Source: Pandoraea sp.
GTDB taxonomy: Bacteria; Pseudomonadota; Gammaproteobacteria; Burkholderiales; Burkholderiaceae
Reading direction: 5' to 3'
DNA: 64,000 nucleotides
Assembly: GCF_004297875.1 (NCBI RefSeq)
Contig: NZ_SCSK01000048.1
Coordinates: forward strand, 1 to 64,000
Shown: positions 12,807 through 23,026 of the stretch, piece by piece
Numbering within the stretch: the first letter of the stretch is position 1
Layout: each line of letters opens with the position of its first letter
Program-made: the position numbers and the translations under genes
Notes under the pieces: generated by a model
Database searches by the model: none
What the model was told of the DNA's origin: nothing
Seen by the model: only the letters and a program-made list of their open reading frames with translations

Positions 12807-12884
12807 TCCGGATCGCGGCGGTGGCGACGGATTCTTCGCGCTGCCGCGTTTAATGGTCAAACAACCGGCCGAAGGAGCGCCTTT

Positions 12885-14288
12885 ATGATCGACGAGACCA
12901 ACCCCTCGGGCATGACGGCCGCGGCGATTGCCGTCAATCGCTTCGGCCTCGGCGCCCGGGCTGACGAAGCGGCGCCGCAACAACCCAAGGCATGGCTGTT
13001 GCGCCAGTTCGACACCTACCAGAGATCGCCGCCAGCGCTGGCGGCCCAGCCCGGCAGCGTGGCCCTGGCGACCGATCTTGGTACGCGCCGGCAGCAAATC
13101 CGGCAAAGCGCCGCGGCCGACAAAGTAGCCGCCAGAAAAGCGCTGAATCAGACCATGCGCGGGACGTACCGCGCCGCCGTCGACGCACGCGTCGAGAACG
13201 CGCTGGTCACCCCGGCGCCGTTCGTCGAGCGCCTGGTGTACTTCTGGTCTAATCACTTCGCGGTATCGGTCGAGAATCCTGCCGTGGCGGGGCTGGCCGG
13301 TTCCTTCGAGACCGAGGCGATCAGGCCGCATGTGCTCGGACGTTTCGAAGACATGCTGCTGGCAGTCGAGCAGCATCCGGCCATGCAGATTTTTTTGAAC
13401 CAGACGAACTCGATCGGGCCCGACAGCATGGCAGCACGGCGTGCCCAGGCGCTGCACCCCGGACGCAAGTTTGGGCTGAACGAAAATCTCGGCCGCGAAA
13501 TCATGGAGTTGCATACTCTCGGGGTGCGCAGCGGCTATACGCAAGCCGACGTGACCGAGTTCTCGCGCGCGCTCACCGGCTGGAGCATCGTCCGACCGGC
13601 AGAAGCCGAGCGTATCGGACATGCGCCTGGCACCTTCATTTTCCGGGCGCCACTGCACGAACCCGGCGTGCGTCACGTGATGGGGCGGACCTACGGCCAG
13701 GCCGGCGAGGCGCAGCCGCTGGCGATTCTGCGCGACTTCGCCGCGTCGCCGGCCACCGCGCATCACCTGGCCGAGGAACTCGCCCGCCATTTTGTCGCGG
13801 ACACGCCGCCGCCGGCCCTGGTGGCCCGTCTGGCCGACACTTTCCTGCGCAGTCGCGGCGACCTGCCGGCGGTCTATCGGACCCTGGTCGAGGCGCCCGA
13901 GGCGTGGTCGCCTGCCGCAAAAAAATTCAAGACCCCGTGGGAGTGGACGATTTCATCGCTTCGCGGACTGGGTTTTGCGCATCTGGGCCAGATGCACGCC
14001 GCGCCGCTGCTGCGCCAGTTGGGACAACCGGTCTGGCAGCCGGGCTCGCCCGCCGGCTATGACGATATCGCGGCCAGTTGGGCCGCGCCCGACGCACTGG
14101 TGCGCCGCGTCGAGTTCGCGCGGCGTCTGGCCGCTCAGGTCGGCGACCGGCGCGACCCGCGATCCCTGGGCAAAACGCTGCTGCTCGGCTCGCTCAGCCC
14201 GTCGACCGCGGCGGCCGTCGCCCATGCCGATACGGCCGCCACCGGCTTGGCGTTGCTGTTGGTGTCGCCGGATTTTCTCAGGAGATGA
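12885..14288 (+). CDS. DUF1800 family protein
   Basis: 467 residues of the DUF1800 family, recognised from AVNRFGLGARADE near the N-terminus, NHFAVSV, NENLGREIMELHTLGVRSGYTQADVTEFSRALTGW and KFKTPWEWTISSLRGLG. The biochemical role is unknown; these genes are almost always paired with a DUF1501 gene, as here, and are thought to act in the envelope. The ATG has an AAGGAG site seven to eight bases upstream. No signal peptide is evident. The start is 78 bp after the Spy-like gene. Confidence 0.85.
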   Translation: MIDETNPSGMTAAAIAVNRFGLGARADEAAPQQPKAWLLRQFDTYQRSPPALAAQPGSVALATDLGTRRQQIRQSAAADKVAARKALNQTMRGTYRAAVDARVENALVTPAPFVERLVYFWSNHFAVSVENPAVAGLAGSFETEAIRPHVLGRFEDMLLAVEQHPAMQIFLNQTNSIGPDSMAARRAQALHPGRKFGLNENLGREIMELHTLGVRSGYTQADVTEFSRALTGWSIVRPAEAERIGHAPGTFIFRAPLHEPGVRHVMGRTYGQAGEAQPLAILRDFAASPATAHHLAEELARHFVADTPPPALVARLADTFLRSRGDLPAVYRTLVEAPEAWSPAAKKFKTPWEWTISSLRGLGFAHLGQMHAAPLLRQLGQPVWQPGSPAGYDDIAASWAAPDALVRRVEFARRLAAQVGDRRDPRSLGKTLLLGSLSPSTAAAVAHADTAATGLALLLVSPDFLRR

Positions 14289-14293
14289 CCGCC

Positions 14294-15442
14294 ATGGTGT
14301 CCCGTCGCAGATTTGTTTCGCTCACCGCCGCCGGCGCTGGGGCAATACTGGTCTCGCCGCAGCTGGTGTTCGCCAGCGTGCAGACCGAGCATCGTTTCGT
14401 TTTCGTGATCCAGCGCGGCGCCGCCGATGGACTCAACACCGTGGTGCCCTATGGCGATCCGGCCTATGCGGGGTTGCGTGCCGAGCTGGCAATCGACGCG
14501 GCCTCCGCGATCAAGCTCAACGGCCTGTTCGCACTGCATCCGTCGCTGGTGGAAACAGGCAGGATGTACGCCGCCGGGCAGGCGCTGTTCGTGCACGCGG
14601 TCGCCTCGCCCTATCGGCAGCGCTCGCATTTTGATGGCCAAAACGTGTTGGAGAGCGGTGGCACCGCGCCCTACCAGCTCAAGGATGGCTGGCTCAATCG
14701 GCTGGTGGGGCTGCTGCCCGCGACCCGCGAGAGCGCGATTGCGCTGGCGCCGACAGTGCCGCTGGCGCTGCGTGGCAAGGTCGAAGTGGCGTCGTATGCG
14801 CCGTCGGCATTGCCATCGGCCCCCGATGATTTGCTCATGCGCGTATCACAGCTCTACCAGCACGATGCACAACTGCACCCATTGTGGGCCTCGGCGATGC
14901 AAACACGCGCGCTGGCCGGCGACATGCACGCGCGGCAGGACCCGGCGGGGCTCGGCAAGCTGGCAGCGAAGTTTCTGGCACGCCCCGACGGCCCGCGCAT
15001 CGCGATGATCGAGACCGGCGGTTGGGATACGCACGACGCGCAGAATCCGCGTCTGGCCGCGCGCCTGAAGGCGCTCGACACGATGCTCGCGGCGCTGCGC
15101 GATCAGCTGGGCCCCGTATGGCGCAACACCACGGTGCTGGTGGCGACGGAGTTCGGCCGCACTGCCGCCGCCAACGGCACGACCGGGACTGACCATGGCA
15201 CTGGCGCGGTGGCGATGCTGGTAGGCGGCGCGCTCAAGGGCGGACGGGTTCTGGGAGACTGGCCGGGACTCGGCGCCGGCGCCCTGTATCAGAACCGGGA
15301 TCTCAAGCCGACTACCGCGCTCGATGCGTTGATCGCCGCCACGGCAGCACAGAGCCTGGGATTGGATACCGAACGAGTCGCACGCACGCTGTTTCCCGCG
15401 GCCGATATGCGCGGCGCGCCGCGCGACTTGATACGGACCTGA
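14294..15442 (+). CDS. DUF1501 family protein with Tat signal
   Basis: 382 residues. The N-terminus VSRRRFVSLTAAGAGAILVSPQLVFA is a twin-arginine signal, so the protein is probably exported folded. The rest resembles the DUF1501 sulfatase/phosphatase-like fold, with FVIQRGAADGLNTVVPYGD, GGWDTHDAQNPRLAARL and TEFGRTAAANGTTGTDHGTG as landmarks (candidate metal-ligand Asp/His). The ATG at 14294 is preferred because AGGAG at 14280-14284 is well placed; an ATG at 14285 overlaps the DUF1800 stop but sits right against that site. Partner of the gene upstream. Confidence 0.85.
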   Translation: MVSRRRFVSLTAAGAGAILVSPQLVFASVQTEHRFVFVIQRGAADGLNTVVPYGDPAYAGLRAELAIDAASAIKLNGLFALHPSLVETGRMYAAGQALFVHAVASPYRQRSHFDGQNVLESGGTAPYQLKDGWLNRLVGLLPATRESAIALAPTVPLALRGKVEVASYAPSALPSAPDDLLMRVSQLYQHDAQLHPLWASAMQTRALAGDMHARQDPAGLGKLAAKFLARPDGPRIAMIETGGWDTHDAQNPRLAARLKALDTMLAALRDQLGPVWRNTTVLVATEFGRTAAANGTTGTDHGTGAVAMLVGGALKGGRVLGDWPGLGAGALYQNRDLKPTTALDALIAATAAQSLGLDTERVARTLFPAADMRGAPRDLIRT

Positions 15443-15471
15443 GTTTTTTCATACCCGCCAGGAGCATCTCT

Positions 15472-15684
15472 ATGAATTGTCCCCGCATGACCCGCTGGTG
15501 CGTTGCGCTGGCCAGCTGTGCCGCGCTCGGCGGCTGTGTCGTGGCACCCGCGCGTCCGCCCCAACCCGCGCCGCGTGTCGAAGTGGTGCCAGTCGCACCG
15601 GTGCCCGGCTATCACTGGGTTCGCGGCCACTACCGATGGAACGGCTATCGCTGGGTCTGGATTCGCGGACACTGGGTGCCCTGA
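15472..15684 (+). CDS. Small WxxGxW-type lipoprotein
   Basis: 70 residues with a lipoprotein signal ending in lipobox LGGC and a mature part VVAPARPPQPAPRVEVVPVAPVPGYHW followed by two WxxGxW units (HYRWNGYRWVWIRGHW). It is related to the protein at 10757 and to the small lipoprotein at 11115. The gene has AGGAG eight to ten bases upstream. It closes this block and is followed by a strong terminator. Function unknown. Confidence 0.75.
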   Translation: MNCPRMTRWCVALASCAALGGCVVAPARPPQPAPRVEVVPVAPVPGYHWVRGHYRWNGYRWVWIRGHWVP

Positions 15685-15729
15685 TCGCGGCCTTGACCTG
15701 CGCGTCGCACTAGCGCCTCCCATCCCATC

Positions 15730-15757
15730 GATGCTCCGTTGGCGGAGCATCTTTTTT
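15730..15757 (+). terminator. Rho-independent terminator
   Basis: A perfect 9-bp stem, GATGCTCCG (15730-15738) with CGGAGCATC (15743-15751), loop TTGG and six T residues (15752-15757). It ends the 10.7-15.7 kb plus-strand block. Confidence 0.95.
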
Positions 15758-15895
15758 CCGCTCGCGCATCGCTTGCCGGGCCGTGTTATCGACGGCCCGA
15801 CGTCGCGGATATTGCACTGTCCGGCGCGCGCCGGCCACCGGGGCAGGCACGAATCGGAGCGTGTCAACCACAATAACGATTCGTTACAGCGCCTT

Positions 15896-15911
15896 TGTTC
15901 GGCAGCGTACA
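15896..15911 (+). promoter_or_regulatory. Palindromic operator, copy a (gnd operon)
   Basis: TGTTCG-GCAG-CGTACA, one base from the perfect TGTACG-N4-CGTACA palindrome, in the 370-bp region between the terminator at 15757 and gnd. TATCGT at 15933-15938 lies exactly at -12 to -7 if the palindrome centre is at -41.5, which predicts a start near 15945 and a leader of about 180 nt before gnd. The rest of this intergenic region shows no gene. Confidence 0.7.
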
Positions 15912-16126
15912 TAATAGGTATTCAACTTACCGTATCGTATAGAGGCGGTTGCCACGCGCCTGCGCTGCGTCTTGCGAGGCCGCAACGATGCGCGTCAAGC
16001 GGGTCCCCCCAGGAAAAGCGCGTCGGCACTGCGCGAAGCTCGCCGGTCTTTGATGGCTGCCGCGGTTCATGCGGCAGCGCCTTGCGGCCATTCGCGCCCG
16101 TTCTCATAATTTCAAGGAGCTTGACG

Positions 16127-17155
16127 ATGCAACTCGGCATGATTGGCTTGGGCCGCATGGGCAGCGATATGACGCGGCGCCTGATGAACCATGGTCACGA
16201 GTGCGTCGTGCACGACGTGCATCCGCAAGCCGTCGAGGCGCTGCAGGCGCAAGGCGCCGTGGGCGCGCAATCGCTGGCGGATCTGGTGTCGCGGCTTGGC
16301 AAGCCGCGCGCGGTCTGGCTAATGCTGCCGGCTGCGGTGGTCGACGACGAGTTGGCCAGGCTGATGCCCCTGCTTGAGCCCGGCGACATCGTGATCGATG
16401 GCGGCAACTCGTACTATCGGGACGATATCCGGCGCGGCAGGATGTTGGCGTCGAGCGGCGTGCATTATGTCGACGTCGGCACCAGCGGCGGCGTGTTCGG
16501 ACTGGAGCGCGGGTATTGCCTGATGATCGGCGGCGAGAAGGACGTCATCCGGCATCTGCGCCCGATCTTCACTGCCCTGGCACCCGGAGCCGCCGCCGCG
16601 CCGGCCACGCCGGTCCGGCGCCAGGACCACGGCACCGCGGAGCAAGGCTATCTGCATTGCGGGCCGCACGGCGCGGGGCATTTCGTCAAGATGGTGCACA
16701 ACGGCATCGAGTACGGCCTGATGGCCGCCTACGCCGAAGGGTTGAACATTTTGCGCAATGCCGACATCGGCACGCGCTCGGGCGACACCGATGCGGAGAC
16801 GACACCGCTCAGGCATCCTGAGTACTATCAATATCATTTCGAATTGCCGGAAATCGCAGAAGTCTGGCGGCGCGGCAGCGTGATCGGCTCGTGGTTGCTC
16901 GATCTGACGGCCGATGCACTGCAAGGCGACCCGACGCTGGAAAAATTCCAGGGCCGCGTGTCGGATTCCGGCGAAGGCCGCTGGACCATCATGGCCGCCA
17001 TCGAAGAGGCGGTGCCCGCGCCGGTCTTGAGCGCGGCGCTCTACGAGCGCTTCAGTTCGCGTGGCGACGCCGAGTTCGCCAACAAGATTCTGTCGGCCAT
17101 GCGCAGCGAGTTCGGCGGACATGCCGAGAAACCCGCCGCCAAACCGGGAGCGTAG
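16127..17155 (+). CDS. gnd: 6-phosphogluconate dehydrogenase, decarboxylating (short form)
   Basis: Oxidises 6-phosphogluconate to ribulose 5-phosphate and CO2. At 342 residues it belongs to the short (YqeC/GntZ-type) family, not the 470-residue form; members of this family often prefer NAD. The N-terminus has the Rossmann motif GMIGLGRMGSDM; the substrate region has GDIVIDGGNSYYRDD, VGTSGGVFGLERG and the catalytic-lysine segment GPHGAGHFVKMVHNGIEYG. The ATG at 16127 has AAGGAG at 16114-16119; the open frame upstream is not conserved. First gene of a seven-gene sugar-phosphate operon behind operator copy a. Confidence 0.93.
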   Translation: MQLGMIGLGRMGSDMTRRLMNHGHECVVHDVHPQAVEALQAQGAVGAQSLADLVSRLGKPRAVWLMLPAAVVDDELARLMPLLEPGDIVIDGGNSYYRDDIRRGRMLASSGVHYVDVGTSGGVFGLERGYCLMIGGEKDVIRHLRPIFTALAPGAAAAPATPVRRQDHGTAEQGYLHCGPHGAGHFVKMVHNGIEYGLMAAYAEGLNILRNADIGTRSGDTDAETTPLRHPEYYQYHFELPEIAEVWRRGSVIGSWLLDLTADALQGDPTLEKFQGRVSDSGEGRWTIMAAIEEAVPAPVLSAALYERFSSRGDAEFANKILSAMRSEFGGHAEKPAAKPGA

Positions 17156-17158
17156 CGC

Positions 17159-18559
17159 ATGTCGCCCTTTCAGTCGGATGCTTTTGTCTTCTTCGGCGCG
17201 ACCGGCGATCTGGCCTATAAGCAGATTTTTCCCGCCTTGCAGGCCATGATGCGCGACGGCCGCCTCGACATGCCGGTCATCGGTCTGGGCAAGGAAGCTT
17301 GGTCGATCGATCAATTCATCGCGCGGGCGCGCCAAAGCATTGAGTCGCACGCCACACTGGACGAGCCGGTGTTCAAAAAGCTGGCGGCGCGGCTACAGTA
17401 CATTGGCGGCGACTACCAGGACGATGCCACCTACCGGCAATTGCGCACCGCGCTGGGCGACGCCGCGCATCCGCTGCATTACCTCGCCGTGCCGCCCGAA
17501 TTGTTCGAAGCCGTCGCGACCGGCCTTTCCCGCTCGGGCTGCGCCAAAAACGCGCGCTTGGTCGTGGAAAAGCCATTCGGCCGGGATCTGCCGTCAGCGC
17601 AAGCGCTTAATCGGTTGCTCGCCAGGCATTTCCCGCCGAGCGACATTTTCCGCATCGATCATTTCCTCGGCAAGGAGGCGGTGCAGAATTTGCTCTATTT
17701 CCGTCTCGCGAATACCTTTCTTGGGGCCGTCTGGCACCGCGATTATGTCGCCAGCGTACAGATCAACATGGCCGAAGCGTTCGGCGTGGCGGGGCGAGGC
17801 GGTTTTTACGAGACAGTCGGGGCAATTCGCGACGTGGTTCAAAACCATTTGCTGCAAGTGGTTTCGCTGCTCGCCATGGAGCCCCCCGCGGGCAATCATC
17901 CCGACGCCTTGCGCGAGGCCAAGCTGCGGGTTTTCGAGGCGATGCAGCCGATCTCGCCGGCCCACACCGTGCGCGGCCAATTCCACGGCTATCGCACCGA
18001 ACGCGGCGTGGCCGCGAACTCGCAGGTGGAAACGTTCGTTGCCTTGCGCCTTTGCATCGACAACGAACGCTGGCGGGGCGTGCCGTTCTACATTCGCGCG
18101 GGCAAGCAGTTGCCTGTAAGCGCTACCGAAGTGGTCGTTACGCTCAAGACGCCGACGCCAGCGGTTTTCGATACAGCCGTACCGGGAAAAGCGAATTATT
18201 TGCGGTATCGGATCGATCCCGACGTGCTGATCGCCATCGGCACGCGCACCAAGATACCGGGGGAAGCGATGGCCGGGGAAATATCGGAGATCGTCGCCCA
18301 CCGCCACCCGGGTGACGAGATGCTGCCCTACGAGCGCCTGCTCGGCGATGCGCTGCGCGGCGACGCCACGTTGTTTGCCCACTACGACAGCATCGAGGCA
18401 GCGTGGCGCGCGGTGACTCCGATCCTGGGCAATGCCGTGCCGGTGCAACTGTACGACCCGCAAACATGGGGGCCGGCCAAGGCCGATGAAATCGTCGCCG
18501 GCACGGGCGGCTGGCACAACCCGATTTCCCCGGAGGAGAACGATGGCGGCGCGCGATGA
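17159..18559 (+). CDS. zwf: Glucose-6-phosphate 1-dehydrogenase
   Basis: 466 residues; oxidises glucose 6-phosphate to 6-phosphogluconolactone, feeding gnd. The dinucleotide-binding start FVFFGATGDLAYKQIFPAL replaces the usual GASGDL-KK form with a Tyr-Lys. The active site RIDHFLGKEAVQNLLYFRLAN contains the substrate-binding His and Lys. KPFGRDL and the C-terminal DPQTWGPAKAD are also typical. Starts 3 bases after gnd with GGGAG at 17146-17150. No pgl (lactonase) gene is in the operon. Confidence 0.95.
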   Translation: MSPFQSDAFVFFGATGDLAYKQIFPALQAMMRDGRLDMPVIGLGKEAWSIDQFIARARQSIESHATLDEPVFKKLAARLQYIGGDYQDDATYRQLRTALGDAAHPLHYLAVPPELFEAVATGLSRSGCAKNARLVVEKPFGRDLPSAQALNRLLARHFPPSDIFRIDHFLGKEAVQNLLYFRLANTFLGAVWHRDYVASVQINMAEAFGVAGRGGFYETVGAIRDVVQNHLLQVVSLLAMEPPAGNHPDALREAKLRVFEAMQPISPAHTVRGQFHGYRTERGVAANSQVETFVALRLCIDNERWRGVPFYIRAGKQLPVSATEVVVTLKTPTPAVFDTAVPGKANYLRYRIDPDVLIAIGTRTKIPGEAMAGEISEIVAHRHPGDEMLPYERLLGDALRGDATLFAHYDSIEAAWRAVTPILGNAVPVQLYDPQTWGPAKADEIVAGTGGWHNPISPEENDGGAR

Positions 18560-19259
18560 AACCGTTTTTCTGCTCGACGTCGACAATACGCTGCTCGACA
18601 ACGATCGCTTGCGAGGCGAACTCATGAGTCACCTCGCGCGGGAATTCGGCGTGGAAAACCGTGACCGGTACCGGGAGATTCTCGAGGCGTTGCGCGCCGA
18701 GTCGGGCTACGTCGACTATCTTGGCGCGCTGCAGCGCTACCGCCTGACCGACATGAACGACCCAAAGTTGTTATTGATGTCGGCTTTCCTGATGGATTAT
18801 CCTTTCGCGGATTTGCTCTACGCGGGCGCCTTGGAGGTCATCGCGCATCTGGGCGCCTGGGGAAGGACGGTTATCCTCACCGACGGCGACGTCGTTTTCC
18901 AGCCGCGCAAGGTGCAGCGTTCGGGCCTGTGGGACGCGGTCGAGGGCCGCGTATTGATTTATGTGCACAAGGAACAGCGGCTTGACGACGTGGCGCGGTG
19001 GTATCCAGCACGCCGCTACGTCATGGTGGACGACAAATTACGCATTCTGGAAGCAATGAAAACAGCCTGGAAGGAGCGTCTGACCACGGTATTCCCGCGT
19101 CAGGGCCATTACGCGCGCGATCCCGCGAATCTTGCCAGATACGCGTCGGCGGATCTGACGGTCGAACACATCGGGGAATTACTCAATCACGATTTTTCGG
19201 GCAACGCAATGAACGGTGCCGCGCCCGGACAGGAACGCACGATCAGGAGGCAACCATGA
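18543..19259 (+). CDS. HAD-superfamily hydrolase
   Basis: 238 residues. Motif I is FLLDVDNTLLDND (nucleophile and acid aspartates), motif II TVILTDGD, and motif IV is in YVMVDDKLRIL; a lysine lies in KERLTTVFPRQGHYA. This is a phosphatase-type HAD protein with a helical cap, and its place between zwf and tal suggests a sugar phosphate as substrate. GGAGGAG at 18532-18538 supports the ATG at 18543, so it overlaps the end of zwf by 17 bases. The exact substrate cannot be read from sequence. Confidence 0.82.
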   Translation: MAARDETVFLLDVDNTLLDNDRLRGELMSHLAREFGVENRDRYREILEALRAESGYVDYLGALQRYRLTDMNDPKLLLMSAFLMDYPFADLLYAGALEVIAHLGAWGRTVILTDGDVVFQPRKVQRSGLWDAVEGRVLIYVHKEQRLDDVARWYPARRYVMVDDKLRILEAMKTAWKERLTTVFPRQGHYARDPANLARYASADLTVEHIGELLNHDFSGNAMNGAAPGQERTIRRQP

Positions 19260-20361
19260 ATGCCACGACCCAATTGCACGAGCTGGGCCAAAGCCTGTGG
19301 CTCGACAATATCACGCGCGAATTGCTCGACAGCGGCACGCTCGATCGTTACCGCAAGGAATTTTGCATTACCGGCTTGACATCCAATCCGACGATTTTCG
19401 ACCAGGCCATTGGGCGCACCGACGCCTATGACGCCGCGATTCGCCAGAAAGTCAAAGACGGAAAATCGGGCGAAGCCTTGTTTTTCGAACTGGCCATCGA
19501 AGACCTTACGCGGGCCGCGGCGTTGTTCCGCCCGACGTACGACGCCACCGGCGGCGTCGATGGCTGGGTCTCTCTCGAGGTTTCGCCATTGCTGGCCGAT
19601 GATGCTGCCGGCACGATTGACGCTGCCGTGCGCTTGCACGCCAGCGCACGGTGCCCCAATCTGTTCATCAAGATTCCCGGCACGCCCGCGGGCATCCGCG
19701 CGATCGAAGAGGCCATCTTCGCCGGCGTGCCGGTCAACGTCACGCTGCTGTTCTCGCGCGAGCAATATGTCGCGGCGGCGGATGCCTATTGGCGCGGCAT
19801 TCAGCGGCGGATCGACGCCGGCCTCGATCCCAAGGTCAACTCCGTGGCATCGATCTTCGTGAGCCGCTGGGACAAAGCCGTCGCCGGCAAGGTGCCATTC
19901 GCGCTACGCAATCGCCTGGGAATCGCGATCGCGCGCCGAACCTACAAGGCCTATCGTGAGCGTTTCGCTTCGGCCGCGTGGGCTCGATTTGCCGACGCGG
20001 GCGCCCTGCCCCAGCGTCTGCTGTGGGCAAGCACGGGCGCGAAGGATCCGCAGATCTCGGACACCTACTACGTCGAGGCGCTGGCGGCGCCCTACACAAT
20101 CAACACCATGCCGGAGAAGACGCTGAATGCGTTCGCCGCGCATGGCGAGCTGATCGGCGTGATGCAGGAGGACGGCAGCGACGCCGAAACAACCCTCGAT
20201 AACTTTGCCAAGGCAGGTATCGATATCGTGGCGCTGGCTGATGAGCTGCAGCGCGAGGGCGCGCAATCCTTCAAGCAATCCTGGCAAGATCTGATGAATG
20301 CGATTGAAACCAAGAGCGTTCAGGCAGGCGCCTCAACCGACACCAAGGAGAACGGTCAACC

Positions 20362-20365
<4 letters not shown>
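19256..20365 (+). CDS. tal: Transaldolase
   Basis: 369 residues; transfers dihydroxyacetone units between sugar phosphates. Landmarks are [45 protein letters not shown], and the Schiff-base lysine in [42 protein letters not shown] and [11 protein letters not shown] follow. This is the longer transaldolase type found in proteobacteria and cyanobacteria, sometimes fused to Pgi; here pgi is a separate gene that starts within the tal stop (ATGA at 20362). The ATG has AGGAGG upstream and overlaps the HAD stop. Confidence 0.95.
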
Positions 20366-22011
<1,646 letters not shown>

Positions 22012-22053
22012 CAATGACGTAAGACGCGACTCGCCCTTCAAGGGGAAACGATC

Positions 22054-22995
22054 ATGCAACGAGGCTATCGCAAACCGCTTTATCTGCTGCCGTTCGATCA
22101 TCGCCAATCGTACTTGAGCGGTCTGTTCCAATTCAGCGCGCCGCTCACGCCACCGCAGCGCGACGCGGTGATCGACAGCAAGCAGTTGATTTACGAGGGC
22201 TTCCAGCAAGCCTTGGCGAAAGGCCTGCCGGCCGCGTGCGCCGCGGTGCTGGTCGACGAGGAGTTCGGCGCCGCCATTTTGCGCGATGCCGCGAAACGTG
22301 GCTACACCACCGCGCTCTCGGTCGAGAAAAGCGGTGTCGACGAGTTCGAATTCGAATACGGCGAGAATTATGCCGCGCACATCGAAACGTTCAGCCCGAC
22401 CTTCGCGAAAATTCTCGTGCGCTACAACCCGGAGGGTGATGCCGCGCTCAATCGTCGGCAGATCGCACGCATCAAGCAACTCTCCGTGTATTGCGGCACC
22501 GCGCAGCAACTGTTCATGTTCGAATTGCTGGTGCCGGCAACCGCCGCGCAGATGAAACGCGTCGAACAGGATAAGGACGCATATGACAAACAGCTGCGGC
22601 CCGAGCTGATGTCCCGGGCGATTCGAATTTTCCAGAACGAAGGCGTCGAGCCCGATGTGTGGAAGATCGAAGGGCTCGATCGGCGCCAGCATTGCGAGCA
22701 GATTGTCCAAACCGTGCAGCGCAACGGGCGCGACGACGTGAGTTGCATCGTGCTTGGGCGCGGCGCGGATGAGGTCAGGGTAACGCACTGGCTGAGCACG
22801 GCGGCGAGCGTGCGCGGATTCATCGGGTTCGCGGTGGGGCGCACCAGTTTTTGGCAAGCGCTCGCCGATTATCTGGCGCAGAAAACGACGCGCCAGGAGG
22901 CAGCCGCAAGCATTGCCAAGCGCTATCTTGAATGGGTGCGAATTTTCGAGCAGGCGCGACACGCTGGATCCGACCAGCCCTTGACGATCGGGTGA
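22054..22995 (+). CDS. DUF2090 protein, class I aldolase-like
   Basis: 313 residues matching the domain found at the C-terminus of IolC-type 5-dehydro-2-deoxygluconokinases, here as a separate protein. Visible landmarks are LYLLPFDHRQSYLSGLF, AVLVDEEFGAAIL, ALSVEKSGVDEFEFEYGE, FAKILVRYNPEGD, FELLVPATAAQM, PDVWKIEGLD, CIVLGRGADE and GFAVGRTSFWQAL. The fold is a TIM barrel of the LacD/fructose-bisphosphate-aldolase type, so a sugar-phosphate aldolase activity is plausible, but no inositol genes are nearby and the substrate is unknown. It may serve as an extra aldolase in this pentose-phosphate operon. Confidence 0.75.
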   Translation: MQRGYRKPLYLLPFDHRQSYLSGLFQFSAPLTPPQRDAVIDSKQLIYEGFQQALAKGLPAACAAVLVDEEFGAAILRDAAKRGYTTALSVEKSGVDEFEFEYGENYAAHIETFSPTFAKILVRYNPEGDAALNRRQIARIKQLSVYCGTAQQLFMFELLVPATAAQMKRVEQDKDAYDKQLRPELMSRAIRIFQNEGVEPDVWKIEGLDRRQHCEQIVQTVQRNGRDDVSCIVLGRGADEVRVTHWLSTAASVRGFIGFAVGRTSFWQALADYLAQKTTRQEAAASIAKRYLEWVRIFEQARHAGSDQPLTIG

Positions 22996-23026
22996 TGGGC
23001 TAGCCGATGGGAGTGAACCGCAATCC

